A stretch of 64,000 bases of DNA from Atlantibacter sp032062175 (GCF_032062175.1 NZ_DAMBQK010000002.1:1-64000); one strand, 5' to 3'; counted from the stretch's first letter, positions 25,154-34,599 are shown. Program-made: numbers and translations. Notes: generated by a model not told the origin, from the letters alone.

Positions 25154-25786
25154 ATGAAGAAGCTGACAGTGGCATTGGCACTTTTGGGTTGTTTTTCGGG
25201 TGTTGCGCCAGCTCACGAAGCAGGTGAATTTTTTATGCGCGCGGGAACCGCGACGGTGCGCCCAACGGAAGGTTCGCAGAATGTACTGGGCATGGGGGGT
25301 TTTAACGTCAGTAATGATACCCAACTGGGCCTGACGTTTACCTGGATGGCGACGGACAATATCGGTGTGGAACTGCTGGCAGCGACGCCGTTTCGTCATA
25401 AAGTCGGTCTGGGCCCGACAGGCGATCTGGCGACCGTTCACCAGCTACCGCCGACACTCATGGCGCAGTGGTACTTTGGCGATGCCTCCAGCAAAGCGCG
25501 TCCTTATGTTGGCGTTGGGGTGAACTACACCACGTTCTTTGATACCAAATTCAACGACACCGGTAAGGACGCGCAGCTAAGCGACCTGAGCGTTAAAGAC
25601 TCCTGGGGCGCGGCGGGTCAGGTCGGCCTGGATTACCTTATCAATCCGGACTGGCTGATTAACATGTCTGTGTGGTACATGGATATCGATACTGAAGTGA
25701 AATTCAAAGCGGCAGGCGAGCAGCAGAATATTAAAACCCGTATTGACCCTTGGGTGTTTATGTTCTCGGCAGGATACCGTTTTTAA
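25154..25786 (+). CDS. ompW: Outer membrane protein W
   Basis: An eight-stranded outer-membrane beta-barrel with a hydrophobic channel, the receptor of colicin S4, linked to anaerobic and stress adaptation. The 210-residue precursor has a signal peptide cleaved after VAPA (about residue 20) and mature HEAGEFFMRAGTATV. It ends in the aromatic barrel signature GYRF. ATG 25154 is preferred over ATG 25148 because AGAGGG is seven bases upstream of it. Confidence 0.95.
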   Translation: MKKLTVALALLGCFSGVAPAHEAGEFFMRAGTATVRPTEGSQNVLGMGGFNVSNDTQLGLTFTWMATDNIGVELLAATPFRHKVGLGPTGDLATVHQLPPTLMAQWYFGDASSKARPYVGVGVNYTTFFDTKFNDTGKDAQLSDLSVKDSWGAAGQVGLDYLINPDWLINMSVWYMDIDTEVKFKAAGEQQNIKTRIDPWVFMFSAGYRF

Positions 25787-25844
25787 TTTTCCTTAGCCTC
25801 TGACGCAGTAAAGAATGGAGGCGGGTCAATTTTTGGTAAGTCAT

Positions 25845-25871
25845 AAACTGGCCGCGCGTCGGCCAGTTTTT
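25845..25871 (+). terminator. Terminator downstream of ompW
   Basis: AAACTGGCCG CGCGT CGGCCAGTTT hairpin with a ten-pair stem followed by T residues. Confidence 0.85.
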
Positions 25872-26052
25872 ATCCCGGCTACACTTTCTGGGAAGCGGTA
25901 AAAAATAAACTGAAATCGTTCGGATAGTTGTTATGAATACTATTGGTTTTAACATAAATGTTACTTCCTATCGCATTGATAGCGATTTCCGGCAGGCGTT
26001 ACGGATCCTTCAGCAATAAGATTGAATCGGTGCCATTTCAGGGAGAGCAGCA

Positions 26053-26289
26053 ATGAATATCGAAAAATATCAAGAATTTGCGAATTATCTCAGGGTGATT
26101 GTGGAGGGTGAGCGCGACCAGTGCGTTATTGATAAGAATTTATTATTAACGGCCGCCGCCGCCATTGATGAATTATCCAGCCGGCTGACTTCGGCTCATC
26201 CGCCGTTTCATATTAGTAAAGTCAGCACCTTGCCTCTGTCATCGTCATGCCGTACGGCGCGTTATATCGCTAAAGCGCCGCTGGAATAA
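26053..26289 (+). CDS. Small protein of unknown function
   Basis: A 78-codon frame with a good ribosome site (GGGAGAG seven bases before ATG). The first 45 residues are mostly predicted helical (MNIEKYQEFANYLRVIVEGE... LLTAAAAIDELSS); the rest is Ser/Pro-rich with two cysteines in the protein. I recognise no family. It occupies the place between ompW and trpA where E. coli has yciEFG, which are absent. It reads toward the trp terminator. Confidence 0.6.
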   Translation: MNIEKYQEFANYLRVIVEGERDQCVIDKNLLLTAAAAIDELSSRLTSAHPPFHISKVSTLPLSSSCRTARYIAKAPLE

Positions 26290-26434
26290 CCTGCCGCTAT
26301 CAACAGATTTGCGTCCATCCCAGTCTGTTCTGTAACGGTTTGCGGACGAAAGACAATAACCGCCGCTTTCCGGGCATGTTCCGCTATCTCCGCGCTTTTC
26401 GCATTAACTCAATGACATCGCCTGTTATTCGCAG

Positions 26435-26462
26435 AAATAAAAAAGCCCCTGAATCAGGGGCC
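26435..26462 (-). terminator. trp operon terminator
   Basis: On the minus strand GGCCCCTGA-TTCAGGGGC forms a hairpin (26445-26461) followed by TTTTTTATT. It lies 15 bases after the trpA stop, like the trp t terminator of E. coli. Confidence 0.87.
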
Positions 26463-26476
26463 TTATAGCGGGACGA

Positions 26477-27286
26477 TCATCCCTGGCGGGTCGCGGCTTT
26501 CAGGCTTTGCACAAAGGCCCTCAGTTCGCTCAGCATCGCGCTGTGATCGTTGAGGTTCTTCTCAATAATCTTCACGATGGCAGAGCCAGAAATTGCTCCG
26601 GCAGCGCCTGCGCTAATTGCGGCTTCCACCTGCGACGGCTCAGAGATCCCAAAGCCCTGCAACGGCGGTGCGGCATGGTATTCGGTCAGCTTGTCGATCA
26701 GATGATTCAGCGGCACGCTGGCGCGGTTTTCCGCACCGGTAACGCCTGCGCGAGACAGCAGATAAGTATAGCCGCGACCGCGTGAGGCAATCTGGCGCAG
26801 AAGATTATCATCAGCATTCGGCGGGCAGATGAAAATCGGTGCCACGTTATGGCGCAGCGCCGCTTCGCTGAACGGCGCGGATTCTTCTACCGGCACATCC
26901 GCCACCAGCACCGAATCCACACCCACCTGGGCGCATTTCTGGTAAAACGCGTCGATGCCGTTACTGAACACCAGGTTAGCGTACATCAGCAGACCAATCG
27001 GGATCTGCGGGTGCTTCTGGCGGATAGCCGCCAGCATCTCAAAGCACTGCGCAGGGGTCACGCCGGACGCAAAAGCACGCAGGGTGGCGTTCTGGATCGT
27101 CGGGCCATCCGCCAGCGGGTCAGAGAACGGGATGCCCAGCTCCAGCGCATCCGCGCCCGCGTCGATCAGGGTGTCGATAATCCGCAGTGACTGTTCCGGA
27201 GAGGGGTCGCCGAGGGTGACGAAAGGTACAAACGCCCCTTCCTTACGGGCTTCAAGCTGCGTAAACAACTGCTCATAACGTTCCAT
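26477..27286 (-). CDS. trpA: Tryptophan synthase alpha subunit
   Basis: Cleaves indole-3-glycerol phosphate to indole and glyceraldehyde-3-phosphate, passing indole through a tunnel to TrpB. The 269-residue TIM barrel has catalytic Glu49 (LELGIPFSDPLADG) and Asp60. Its ATG overlaps the trpB stop by one base, so it is translationally coupled to trpB. Last gene of the operon. Confidence 0.97.
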   Translation of the reverse strand: MERYEQLFTQLEARKEGAFVPFVTLGDPSPEQSLRIIDTLIDAGADALELGIPFSDPLADGPTIQNATLRAFASGVTPAQCFEMLAAIRQKHPQIPIGLLMYANLVFSNGIDAFYQKCAQVGVDSVLVADVPVEESAPFSEAALRHNVAPIFICPPNADDNLLRQIASRGRGYTYLLSRAGVTGAENRASVPLNHLIDKLTEYHAAPPLQGFGISEPSQVEAAISAGAAGAISGSAIVKIIEKNLNDHSAMLSELRAFVQSLKAATRQG

Positions 27287-28479
27287 CAGATTTCCCCTCT
27301 TGCTTTCAAAATATCGTGAACAGTGAAGATGTCTTTGTCGCCACGGCCAGAGAGGTTAACCACCAGCAGTTGCTCTTTTTCCGGGTTCTCATGCGCCATT
27401 TTCAGGGCGTGAGCCAGCGCGTGTGAGGATTCCAGCGCCGGGATAATCCCTTCTTTCAGGCACAGGGTTTTAAACGCTTCCAGCGCTTCATCATCGGTAA
27501 TCGACACATAATCCGCGCGGCCTGTGCTGTTCAGATACGCATGCTGTGGGCCGACAGACGGGAAATCCAGACCGGCAGAAATGGAATAGGACTCTTCGAT
27601 TTGCCCGTCTTCGGTCTGCATCATCGGCGATTTCATGCCGAAGTAAATCCCAACGCGGCCATGCCTCAACGGCGCGCCGTGTTCGCCGGTTTCAATACCG
27701 TGGCCGGCTGGCTCTACACCGATCAGCCCCACGCTCTCTTCTTCAATAAAGTCCGCGAACATGCCGATGGCGTTAGATCCACCGCCCACGCAGGCCAACA
27801 CTGCATCCGGCAGACGGCCTTCTTTTTCGAGAATTTGCGCTTTGGTTTCTTCGCCAATCATGCGCTGGAATTCACGCACGATGGTCGGGAACGGGTGCGG
27901 GCCCGCTGCGGTGCCCAGCATATAGTGGGCGCGGTCGTAGCTGCCGGACCAGTCGCGCAGCGCCTCGTTACAGGCGTCTTTCAGCGTAGCGGAACCGCTG
28001 TGCACCGGGATCACTTCCGCGCCCATCAAGCGCATACGGAACACGTTCGGCGACTGGCGCTCCACATCTTTCGCACCCATATAGATGCGACACTTCAGGC
28101 CGAGCAGGGCGCTCGCCAGGGCAGAGGCCACGCCGTGCTGGCCCGCGCCGGTTTCGGCGATGATTTCGGTTTTACCCATCCGCTTCGCCAGCAGCGCCTG
28201 GCCCAGCACCTGGTTGGTTTTATGCGCGCCGCCGTGCAGTAAATCTTCACGCTTCAGATACAGCGTGGTGCGGGTGCCTTCCGTGATGTTCTGGCATTTG
28301 GTTAACGCGGTTGGGCGACCGGCGTAGTTTTTCAGCAGATCGGTAAACTGCGCCTGGAACTCCGGGTCCTTCTGCGCGCTGACAAACGCTTCTTCAAGCT
28401 GGCGCAGGGCAGGCATTAGGATCTGCGGAACATACATACCGCCGAATTCACCAAAATAGGGGTTCAGTAATGTTGTCAT
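27286..28479 (-). CDS. trpB: Tryptophan synthase beta subunit
   Basis: PLP enzyme that joins indole and serine to tryptophan. The 397-residue protein has PLP-binding Lys87 in GGAHKTNQ and the phosphate-binding GGGSNAIG loop. It forms the alpha2-beta2 complex with TrpA. It starts ten bases after trpC. Confidence 0.97.
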   Translation of the reverse strand: MTTLLNPYFGEFGGMYVPQILMPALRQLEEAFVSAQKDPEFQAQFTDLLKNYAGRPTALTKCQNITEGTRTTLYLKREDLLHGGAHKTNQVLGQALLAKRMGKTEIIAETGAGQHGVASALASALLGLKCRIYMGAKDVERQSPNVFRMRLMGAEVIPVHSGSATLKDACNEALRDWSGSYDRAHYMLGTAAGPHPFPTIVREFQRMIGEETKAQILEKEGRLPDAVLACVGGGSNAIGMFADFIEEESVGLIGVEPAGHGIETGEHGAPLRHGRVGIYFGMKSPMMQTEDGQIEESYSISAGLDFPSVGPQHAYLNSTGRADYVSITDDEALEAFKTLCLKEGIIPALESSHALAHALKMAHENPEKEQLLVVNLSGRGDKDIFTVHDILKARGEI

Positions 28480-28489
28480 GGTCTCTTCC

Positions 28490-29848
28490 TTAATAGGCCC
28501 GCAGCGTTTTAAACACCGCCGCCAGCTTGTTGCTGTCTTTGATACCCGGCGCGCTTTCCACGCCGGAATTGAAATCTAACCCGCTGCAACCGAGTTTGGC
28601 CGCATCGACGCAGTTATCCGCGCCCAGTCCGCCTGCCAGTAATACGTTATCGAGCCGTTGGCCTGCCAGTAATGACCAGTCGAAACGCTGGCCGCTGCCG
28701 CCCTGGCCGTTATCGAACACATAGCGGTCGACAAACTGTAAATCCCGCGCCGGAAGGCTGTGCGCCACGCTGAGCGCTTTCCAGATTGCCACGTCGTCGG
28801 GCAAGGCTTCGCGCAGGGCGCTAATATAGGCCTGGTCTTCACTACCATGCAGTTGCACGGCAGATAAATTCAGGGTTTTGGCGATTTCCGCAGCCTCCTG
28901 AAGGGCGCTGTCGCGGAACACCCCCACATAGCGCAGCGGTGCGGCAGCGATTACCGTACTGGCCTGCTCCGGTGAGACGTAGCGCGGGGATGACGATGCG
29001 AAAATCAGCCCGCCGAAGATTGCGCCCGCTTCATACGCGGCTTGCGCATCCTGAGGGCGGGTCAGGCCGCAGACTTTATTTTCGCCCAACAGCACGCGGC
29101 GTACTGCGGCGTTGAGGTCATCCTGGCCCATCAGGGCAGAGCCGATCAGAAAACCGTTGGCGAAATGGCTAAGTTCGCGAACCTGGGCATAGCTGTTAAT
29201 GCCGGATTCGCTGATCACCGTGACGCCTGCGCCGAGGCGCGGTGCCAACTGGCGGGTGCGGTCCAGATCAATCGACAGGTCACGCAGGTCGCGGTTGTTA
29301 ATGCCGACGACCTTCGCTTCCAGCGCGATGGCGCGTTCCAGCTCCTCTTCATTGCTAACCTCGGTCAACACGCCCATCTTCAGGCTGTGGGCCACGGCCG
29401 CCAGTTGACGGTACTGCTCGTCGTCCAGCACCGAGAGCATCAGCAGGCAGGCATCAGCCTGGTAGTAACGCGCCAGGTAAATCTGGTAGGCATCGATAAT
29501 AAAATCTTTGCACAGCACCGGCTGTGGGGCGATCTGGCTGACGATGGGCAGGAAGTCGAAGCTGCCCTGGAAATATTTCTCATCGGTCAATACCGAAATC
29601 GCCGAGGCGTGGTGCTTATAAACGCCTGCGATACGCGCCGGGTCGAAGTCATTGCGGATCACGCCTTTGGACGGCGACGCCTTTTTACATTCGAGAATAA
29701 AGACGGTCCGCGCACCCTGCAACGCCTCGTAAAAATGGCGCTGGCTCGGCACAATGTCATTCTGGAAGCTGGACAGCGGTTGCTGTGCTTTGCGCGCTTC
29801 CACCCAAATGGCTTTGTCGGCGACGATTTTCGCTAACACGGTTTGCAT
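28490..29848 (-). CDS. trpC: Indole-3-glycerol phosphate synthase / phosphoribosylanthranilate isomerase
   Basis: Bifunctional TrpC(F). Residues 1-255 are the synthase with Glu53, Lys55 (ECKKASPSKG) and Lys114 (CKDFIID). Residues 256-452 are the isomerase with the base/acid pair Cys260 (KVCGLTR) and an Asp in FDNGQGGSGQ. The fused arrangement is the enterobacterial one. Three bases separate it from trpD. Confidence 0.97.
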   Translation of the reverse strand: MQTVLAKIVADKAIWVEARKAQQPLSSFQNDIVPSQRHFYEALQGARTVFILECKKASPSKGVIRNDFDPARIAGVYKHHASAISVLTDEKYFQGSFDFLPIVSQIAPQPVLCKDFIIDAYQIYLARYYQADACLLMLSVLDDEQYRQLAAVAHSLKMGVLTEVSNEEELERAIALEAKVVGINNRDLRDLSIDLDRTRQLAPRLGAGVTVISESGINSYAQVRELSHFANGFLIGSALMGQDDLNAAVRRVLLGENKVCGLTRPQDAQAAYEAGAIFGGLIFASSSPRYVSPEQASTVIAAAPLRYVGVFRDSALQEAAEIAKTLNLSAVQLHGSEDQAYISALREALPDDVAIWKALSVAHSLPARDLQFVDRYVFDNGQGGSGQRFDWSLLAGQRLDNVLLAGGLGADNCVDAAKLGCSGLDFNSGVESAPGIKDSNKLAAVFKTLRAY

Positions 29849-29851
29849 GAT

Positions 29852-31447
29852 TTATCCTCTCGCTGCCAATGCGGTAACACGATCGTAAGCGGCACCACTG
29901 CGCAGCACCTCGATAACCCGTTGAGCGTTTGCCCTGAGATCCTCTTCGCCGTGTAAACGCAGCAGCATCGCGACGTTAGCGGCCACGGCGGCCTCATGAG
30001 CGCTCTCGCCTTTACCTTGTAACAGGCGGGTCAGAATGTCACGGTTTTCTTCCGGCGTACCGCCCAGTAACGCGTCCTGATGATAAGGCGTCAGGCCAAA
30101 GTCTTCAGCGGTCAGCTGATAGCTTTTGATTTCGCCGTTATGTAGCTCCGCCACCAGGGTCGGGGCATGCAGCGACACTTCATCCATCCCGCCGCTGTGA
30201 ACCACGGCGGCGCGCTGATAGCCCAGCACGCGCAGGGTTTCGGCAATCGGCAGCACCAGCTCCGGGCTGTAAACGCCAATCAGCGCCAGCGGCGGGTGCG
30301 CCGGGTTAATCAGCGGCCCCAGCACATTAAACAGGGTGCGGGTTTTCAACTGCTGGCGGACCGGCATGGCGTGACGAAAGCCGGTGTGGTATTTCGGGGC
30401 GAACAGGAAGCAAACGCCCAGTTCATCCAGCGCTTTACGTGATAAATCGGCGTTCATATCCAGATTGATACCGAACGCCGCCAGCAGATCCGACGAACCC
30501 GAACGGCTGGAAACGCTGCGGTTGCCGTGTTTCGCCACTTTCATCCCGACCGCTGCCGCCACAAAAGCGCTGGCGGTAGAAATATTGATGCTGTTGCTGC
30601 CGTCGCCGCCGGTGCCAACGATATCGGCAAACAGGTAATCCGGGCGCGGGAAAGGTGCGGCGTTCTCTAACAGCGCCGTCGCGGCCCCGGCGATTTCATT
30701 CGGGTGCTCGCCGCGTACTTTAATGCTGACCAGCGCCGCCGCCAGCTGTTCCGGCTTCAGCTCGCCGCGCACAATTGCCGAGAACAGCTGGTGGCTCTCT
30801 TCGCGGCTCAGGGTTTGCGCCTGATACAGCTTGTCGAGGATCGGCTGAATAGTATTTTTCTCTTCCAGCGATTTCAGCGCCCAGGCGAGGGTTTGCTCCA
30901 GCAGGCGCGCGCCCTGGCTGGTAAGGATTGATTCCGGGTGAAACTGGAAACCGACCACGCGATCCGCATCGTGGCGCACGCCCATCACCATCCCGTTGAA
31001 GTGGGCATTGATGGTCAACCCCGCCGGGACGTTGCTGCCTACCAGCGAATGGTAGCGCGCCACCGGCAGCGGATTGGGCAACCCGGCGAACATTGCTTCC
31101 CCGTCGTGGGTAATGTTGGAGGCTTTGCCGTGCAGGATTTCCCCGGCCTGGCCCACGTAGCCGCCATAGGCTTCGACAATCGCCTGATGGCCGAGGCAGA
31201 TGCCGATAATCGGCAGCTTGCCGCGCATCCGGGTCAGCAGTTCCGGCATACAGCCCGCTTCTGACGGCGTGCCCGGGCCAGGGGAGAGCATCAGTACCGG
31301 GCTTTTCATGGTCGCCAGCCGATCAATTAAGGTCTGCGCCGGAACATGGTTACGGTAGATCACCACATTGTGCCCGCTGGCCCGCAGCTGATCGGCCAGG
31401 TTATAGGTGAACGAGTCGATATTATCGAGCAGCAGAATGTCGGCCAT
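29852..31447 (-). CDS. trpD: Anthranilate synthase glutaminase / anthranilate phosphoribosyltransferase
   Basis: Fused TrpG-TrpD of 531 residues. The glutamine amidotransferase domain (1-195) has nucleophile Cys84 (GICLGHQ) with His170 and Glu172 (FHPES) and supplies ammonia to TrpE. The phosphoribosyltransferase domain (about 200-531) has the PRPP loop GTGGDGSNSINIST (278-291) and acts on anthranilate. Its ATG overlaps the trpE stop by one base, coupling the two anthranilate synthase subunits. Confidence 0.97.
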   Translation of the reverse strand: MADILLLDNIDSFTYNLADQLRASGHNVVIYRNHVPAQTLIDRLATMKSPVLMLSPGPGTPSEAGCMPELLTRMRGKLPIIGICLGHQAIVEAYGGYVGQAGEILHGKASNITHDGEAMFAGLPNPLPVARYHSLVGSNVPAGLTINAHFNGMVMGVRHDADRVVGFQFHPESILTSQGARLLEQTLAWALKSLEEKNTIQPILDKLYQAQTLSREESHQLFSAIVRGELKPEQLAAALVSIKVRGEHPNEIAGAATALLENAAPFPRPDYLFADIVGTGGDGSNSINISTASAFVAAAVGMKVAKHGNRSVSSRSGSSDLLAAFGINLDMNADLSRKALDELGVCFLFAPKYHTGFRHAMPVRQQLKTRTLFNVLGPLINPAHPPLALIGVYSPELVLPIAETLRVLGYQRAAVVHSGGMDEVSLHAPTLVAELHNGEIKSYQLTAEDFGLTPYHQDALLGGTPEENRDILTRLLQGKGESAHEAAVAANVAMLLRLHGEEDLRANAQRVIEVLRSGAAYDRVTALAARG

Positions 31448-33009
31448 TAGAAAATCTCCTGTGCGTGGTGTGCCGTGGCGATTGCGCGCAACACCGCGCG
31501 AGCTTTATTACGTGTTTCATCTGCTTCTGACTGCGGCACCGAGTCGAGTACCACGCCTGCGCCCGCCTGGACGGTGGCGATGCCATCTTCGACATAGGCC
31601 GAACGGATCACAATGCAGGTATCCAGATCGCCGTGGGCGGTGAAATAGCCGACCGCGCCGCCGTAGCTGCCGCGCCGCGTACCTTCCGCTGCCGCGATAA
31701 GCTGCATGGCGCGGACTTTCGGCGCGCCGCTCAGGGTGCCCATGTTCATGCAGGCGCGATAGGCGTGCAGCACATCCAGATCCCGGCGCAGTTCGCCCAC
31801 CACGCGTGATACCAGGTGCATCACGAAGGAGTAACGGTCAACTTTGGTTAAGTCCGCCACGTAGCGGCTGCCCGGTGTGCAGATGCGCGCCAGGTCGTTA
31901 CGCGCCAGATCCACCAGCATCAAATGTTCAGAGAGTTCTTTATGGTCGGTGCGCATTTCCAGTTCGATACGGCTATCCAGGTCGCGGTCCAGCGAGCCAT
32001 CGGCGCGGCGGCCACGCGGACGGGTGCCGGCAATCGGGTAGATTTCAATCTGGCGGGACACGGCGTCATATTTCAGCGAGCTTTCCGGCGATGCGCCAAA
32101 CAGCGTGAAATCGTTATCCTGCATAAAAAACATGTACGGGCTGGGGTTGCTGTTTTTCAGCGTCTCATAGGCGGCGAGCGGCGACGGGCAGGGTAGCGTA
32201 AAGCGGCGTGACGGCACCACCTGGAAAATTTCCCCGGCGCGAATCGCTTTTTGCATATCGCGTACGACCGCGCCGTACTCTTCATCGCTCTGATTGCATT
32301 CGCAGCGCAGGGTCGGCACGGTTTCCACCGGCAGCGGCTCTGCAGGCTGACTCAACTGTTGGGTGATTTCGTCAATACGTTGCGCCAGACGACGCGCTTC
32401 GCTGTCTGACGGGGTGAACTGGCTGGTTTGAATACGGATATATTTTTTCTGATGGTCGATAACCAACAGGGTTTCCGCCAGGTAGAAGCAGTAGTCCGGG
32501 CAGCGGTTATGCTGCTCAACCGCAGGCAACTCTTCAAAACCGGCAACCAGGTCGTAGGCAAACAATCCGCCGAAGAACATGGCTTCACGCTCTTCTGCCG
32601 GAACGGTGACCAGTTCCTGTAACAGGCGGAAGGTATCGAACACCGACAGCGAGCACAGGCGCGCGTCTTCATCCAGCAGCGCGCTCACCGGCGGGAAGCG
32701 CAGCACGCGGCCCTGGGCCAGGATTTGATTGTCGATCCCGGCAGGCAGCGCTTTATCCAGTAAATCCAACAGCGCTGCGCCGTTAGCGGTCAGCGCGTCA
32801 ATGGTGACAGTGTCACCCAGCGCCGTAATGCGCAGCGCGCTGTCCACCAACAACAGGCTTTTTAACGAGTCTTTACTGTCGATATCCGCCGATTCCAGCA
32901 GCAGCGTGGCAGGGCGAGAAGCGCAAAGCTGATGAAACAGCGCGGTCGGATTATCGCGATAGGCGGCTTCGTAAGCCTGGAGTTGCAACGCGGGTTTCTG
33001 GGTTTGCAT
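31447..33009 (-). CDS. trpE: Anthranilate synthase component I
   Basis: Converts chorismate and ammonia to anthranilate; feedback-inhibited by tryptophan. The 520-residue protein has the LLES tryptophan-sensor segment (near 38-41), and the chorismate-binding core with IYPIAGTRPRGR, DHKELSEH and GTLSGAPKVRAM. Start ATG 33009 gives MQTQKPALQL, as in E. coli; the frame continues 28 codons upstream through the attenuator, which is not translated as TrpE. First structural gene of the operon. Confidence 0.97.
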   Translation of the reverse strand: MQTQKPALQLQAYEAAYRDNPTALFHQLCASRPATLLLESADIDSKDSLKSLLLVDSALRITALGDTVTIDALTANGAALLDLLDKALPAGIDNQILAQGRVLRFPPVSALLDEDARLCSLSVFDTFRLLQELVTVPAEEREAMFFGGLFAYDLVAGFEELPAVEQHNRCPDYCFYLAETLLVIDHQKKYIRIQTSQFTPSDSEARRLAQRIDEITQQLSQPAEPLPVETVPTLRCECNQSDEEYGAVVRDMQKAIRAGEIFQVVPSRRFTLPCPSPLAAYETLKNSNPSPYMFFMQDNDFTLFGASPESSLKYDAVSRQIEIYPIAGTRPRGRRADGSLDRDLDSRIELEMRTDHKELSEHLMLVDLARNDLARICTPGSRYVADLTKVDRYSFVMHLVSRVVGELRRDLDVLHAYRACMNMGTLSGAPKVRAMQLIAAAEGTRRGSYGGAVGYFTAHGDLDTCIVIRSAYVEDGIATVQAGAGVVLDSVPQSEADETRNKARAVLRAIATAHHAQEIF

Positions 33010-33030
33010 ATCGGTTCTCATTATTCTGTT

Positions 33031-33058
33031 CAAAAAAAAGCCCGCTTGATGGCGGGCT
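33031..33058 (-). terminator. trp attenuator terminator
   Basis: On the minus strand AGCCCGC (58-52) and GCGGGCT (45-39 of the 33000 block) form the 3:4 hairpin followed by eight U. The region before it, downstream of the two Trp codons of trpL, contains the alternative pairing partner GCGCCACGC/GGCGCAC needed for antitermination when ribosomes stall. Confidence 0.88.
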
Positions 33059-33102
33059 GGGTATCTGGTGTGCGTGGCGCACAGTGGATTCACTGCCCTG
33101 AG

Positions 33103-33147
33103 TCAGGAAGTGCGCCACCAGCGGTTAACAATCATGTTTGCTTTCAT
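33103..33147 (-). CDS. trpL: trp operon leader peptide
   Basis: A 14-residue leader, MKANMIVNRWWRTS, with tandem tryptophan codons. Ribosome stalling there at low tryptophanyl-tRNA prevents the attenuator hairpin. The E. coli peptide is also 14 residues and ends WWRTS, but the middle differs (here NMIVNR). TGA stop at 33103-33105. Confidence 0.93.
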   Translation of the reverse strand: MKANMIVNRWWRTS

Positions 33148-33178
33148 CTTCAGATACCTGTCTTGTGTGAACTTGTGT

Positions 33179-33210
33179 ACTAGTTAACTAGTTCGATGCG
33201 TTGGCGTCAA
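33179..33210 (-). promoter_or_regulatory. trp promoter and TrpR operator
   Basis: On the minus strand TTGACG (33205-33210), 17 bases, TTAACT (33182-33187) is the promoter. The perfect palindrome ACTAGTTAACTAGT (33179-33192) covering the -10 box is the TrpR operator, identical in core to the E. coli one. Confidence 0.92.
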
Positions 33211-33312
33211 GAGGTTTTCTTATTTTTTTCCAGACAAGAGTAAATCATGACCTCGACCAGAGCCTGTTGACGCCAGGCGCAGTATAAAACGTTGCCCATC
33301 ACAGGAGGTTTT

Positions 33313-34599
33313 ATGCCAGGGATAAATTATAAACAGGGCGCTATCGTCGGTTCGATAGTTGCGCTTATCGCATGTCGTTCGACGCTGAACAGCAATGACG
33401 TGGAAATGCTTCACCGTAAACCGGGCGCAAACGAGAGTACATTAGTTGTACAAGGTTCGATGCCGGCCAATACTGCGTTAAGTGTCAGCGCTGAATATGA
33501 ATCCAGCACGTGCCGGGAAACCGAGCTGATATTTCCGTATGGTGAAATCACCAATCCCACCTTTCATGAAAAAAACCGTTACGCCTGGGTGAGGCATAAT
33601 ATTGCCGCGTCTTCGTCTGAACAGCCCTTTAATGTTGCGTTACTAAGCGGTGAGCCGGGAAAATGTCAATGGCACATGACATCGCTGATTGCCGACTGGT
33701 CTTACACCGATGTCGGTCATGCAAAAAAACCGCTGTCGTGGCGTAATAAATTTATTGATCGAAGCAATAGCGAGGAAGCACGCGATTTACGCTATACGCC
33801 ACTAATTTATGCATTGCAGGTTCACGAAGATAATAATGCTAAAACCACAGAGGAAATCCGTCTGGCGTCGAGCGATAATAATAACAGTGAGTGGTTCCAG
33901 GCTGATGAAGTTGAAGATTATATTGATTTGAATCCGACAACGCAGCGTTCCATTACTCTCAAGCCGACGCTCGATTTAAACCATATCGTTGCGATTACCA
34001 GCCATTTCAAAACCGGTACCCAATGGGGCGAAAAATATTACGACGAAACCATTCGATACCCCGATGGAACAACGTTCTTCTTCGATCGTAATCCAGACGC
34101 GCAGGTGCCAGCGGGGGCGTTGAGAATGCAGCAAAACCGCGCGCTTTTTAGCCCTGATCGGCCTGAGTCGCAAATTAACACCCTAATAAAAAGTGCCGAT
34201 CCCTCCGCCAAACGGCAGTTGGCTGAAATCTATGAACTGGGCCACGCCGTGGAACAGGATCGACCCAAAGCGCATGCGCTGTACGAAACAGCGGCAAAAG
34301 GGGGCGATATTCCCGCCATGCAGTGGATGAAAAAGCAGGCGGGATACGCTCAGCAGCCAAAACAGGTACGCTACTGGCAGCATAAGCTGGCGATGGCTGA
34401 TGACATCCAGGCAAAATTTGATGACGCCCGGGATGACCTGTGCGAACAAAAAAATCAAGTTCATGCCGAAGAGGTTATTGCGTCTCTGGCGGCGAATGGG
34501 ACGCAGAGAATGAAAAATTTCGCCCTTTTTTGGCAGAACATAAACCAGCCTGAAAACGCTCAGGATAAACGCGCATGGTTTGAGGATTGCCGCCGCTAA
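33313..34599 (+). CDS. Putative lipoprotein with Sel1-like repeat
   Basis: A 428-residue protein whose N-terminus has a short hydrophobic stretch ending in a lipobox-like LIAC (lipidation Cys21). A strong AGGAGG lies six bases before ATG 33313, which decides the start. The middle (about 60-300) shows no domain I can name and looks like a secreted beta-rich region. Residues about 300-345 (AEIYELGHAVEQDRPKAHALYETAAKGG) fit a Sel1/TPR-like repeat. Cysteines are several and could form disulfides in the periplasm. Codon use is somewhat AT-richer than in neighbours. The gene is divergent from trp and only about 100 bases from the trp promoter; it is not part of the E. coli backbone. Confidence 0.72.
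   Translation: MPGINYKQGAIVGSIVALIACRSTLNSNDVEMLHRKPGANESTLVVQGSMPANTALSVSAEYESSTCRETELIFPYGEITNPTFHEKNRYAWVRHNIAASSSEQPFNVALLSGEPGKCQWHMTSLIADWSYTDVGHAKKPLSWRNKFIDRSNSEEARDLRYTPLIYALQVHEDNNAKTTEEIRLASSDNNNSEWFQADEVEDYIDLNPTTQRSITLKPTLDLNHIVAITSHFKTGTQWGEKYYDETIRYPDGTTFFFDRNPDAQVPAGALRMQQNRALFSPDRPESQINTLIKSADPSAKRQLAEIYELGHAVEQDRPKAHALYETAAKGGDIPAMQWMKKQAGYAQQPKQVRYWQHKLAMADDIQAKFDDARDDLCEQKNQVHAEEVIASLAANGTQRMKNFALFWQNINQPENAQDKRAWFEDCRR

Noticed and set aside
25933..26019. 28-codon frame before the small ORF at 26053
   Set aside because: Too short and without a ribosome site to support on sequence alone.
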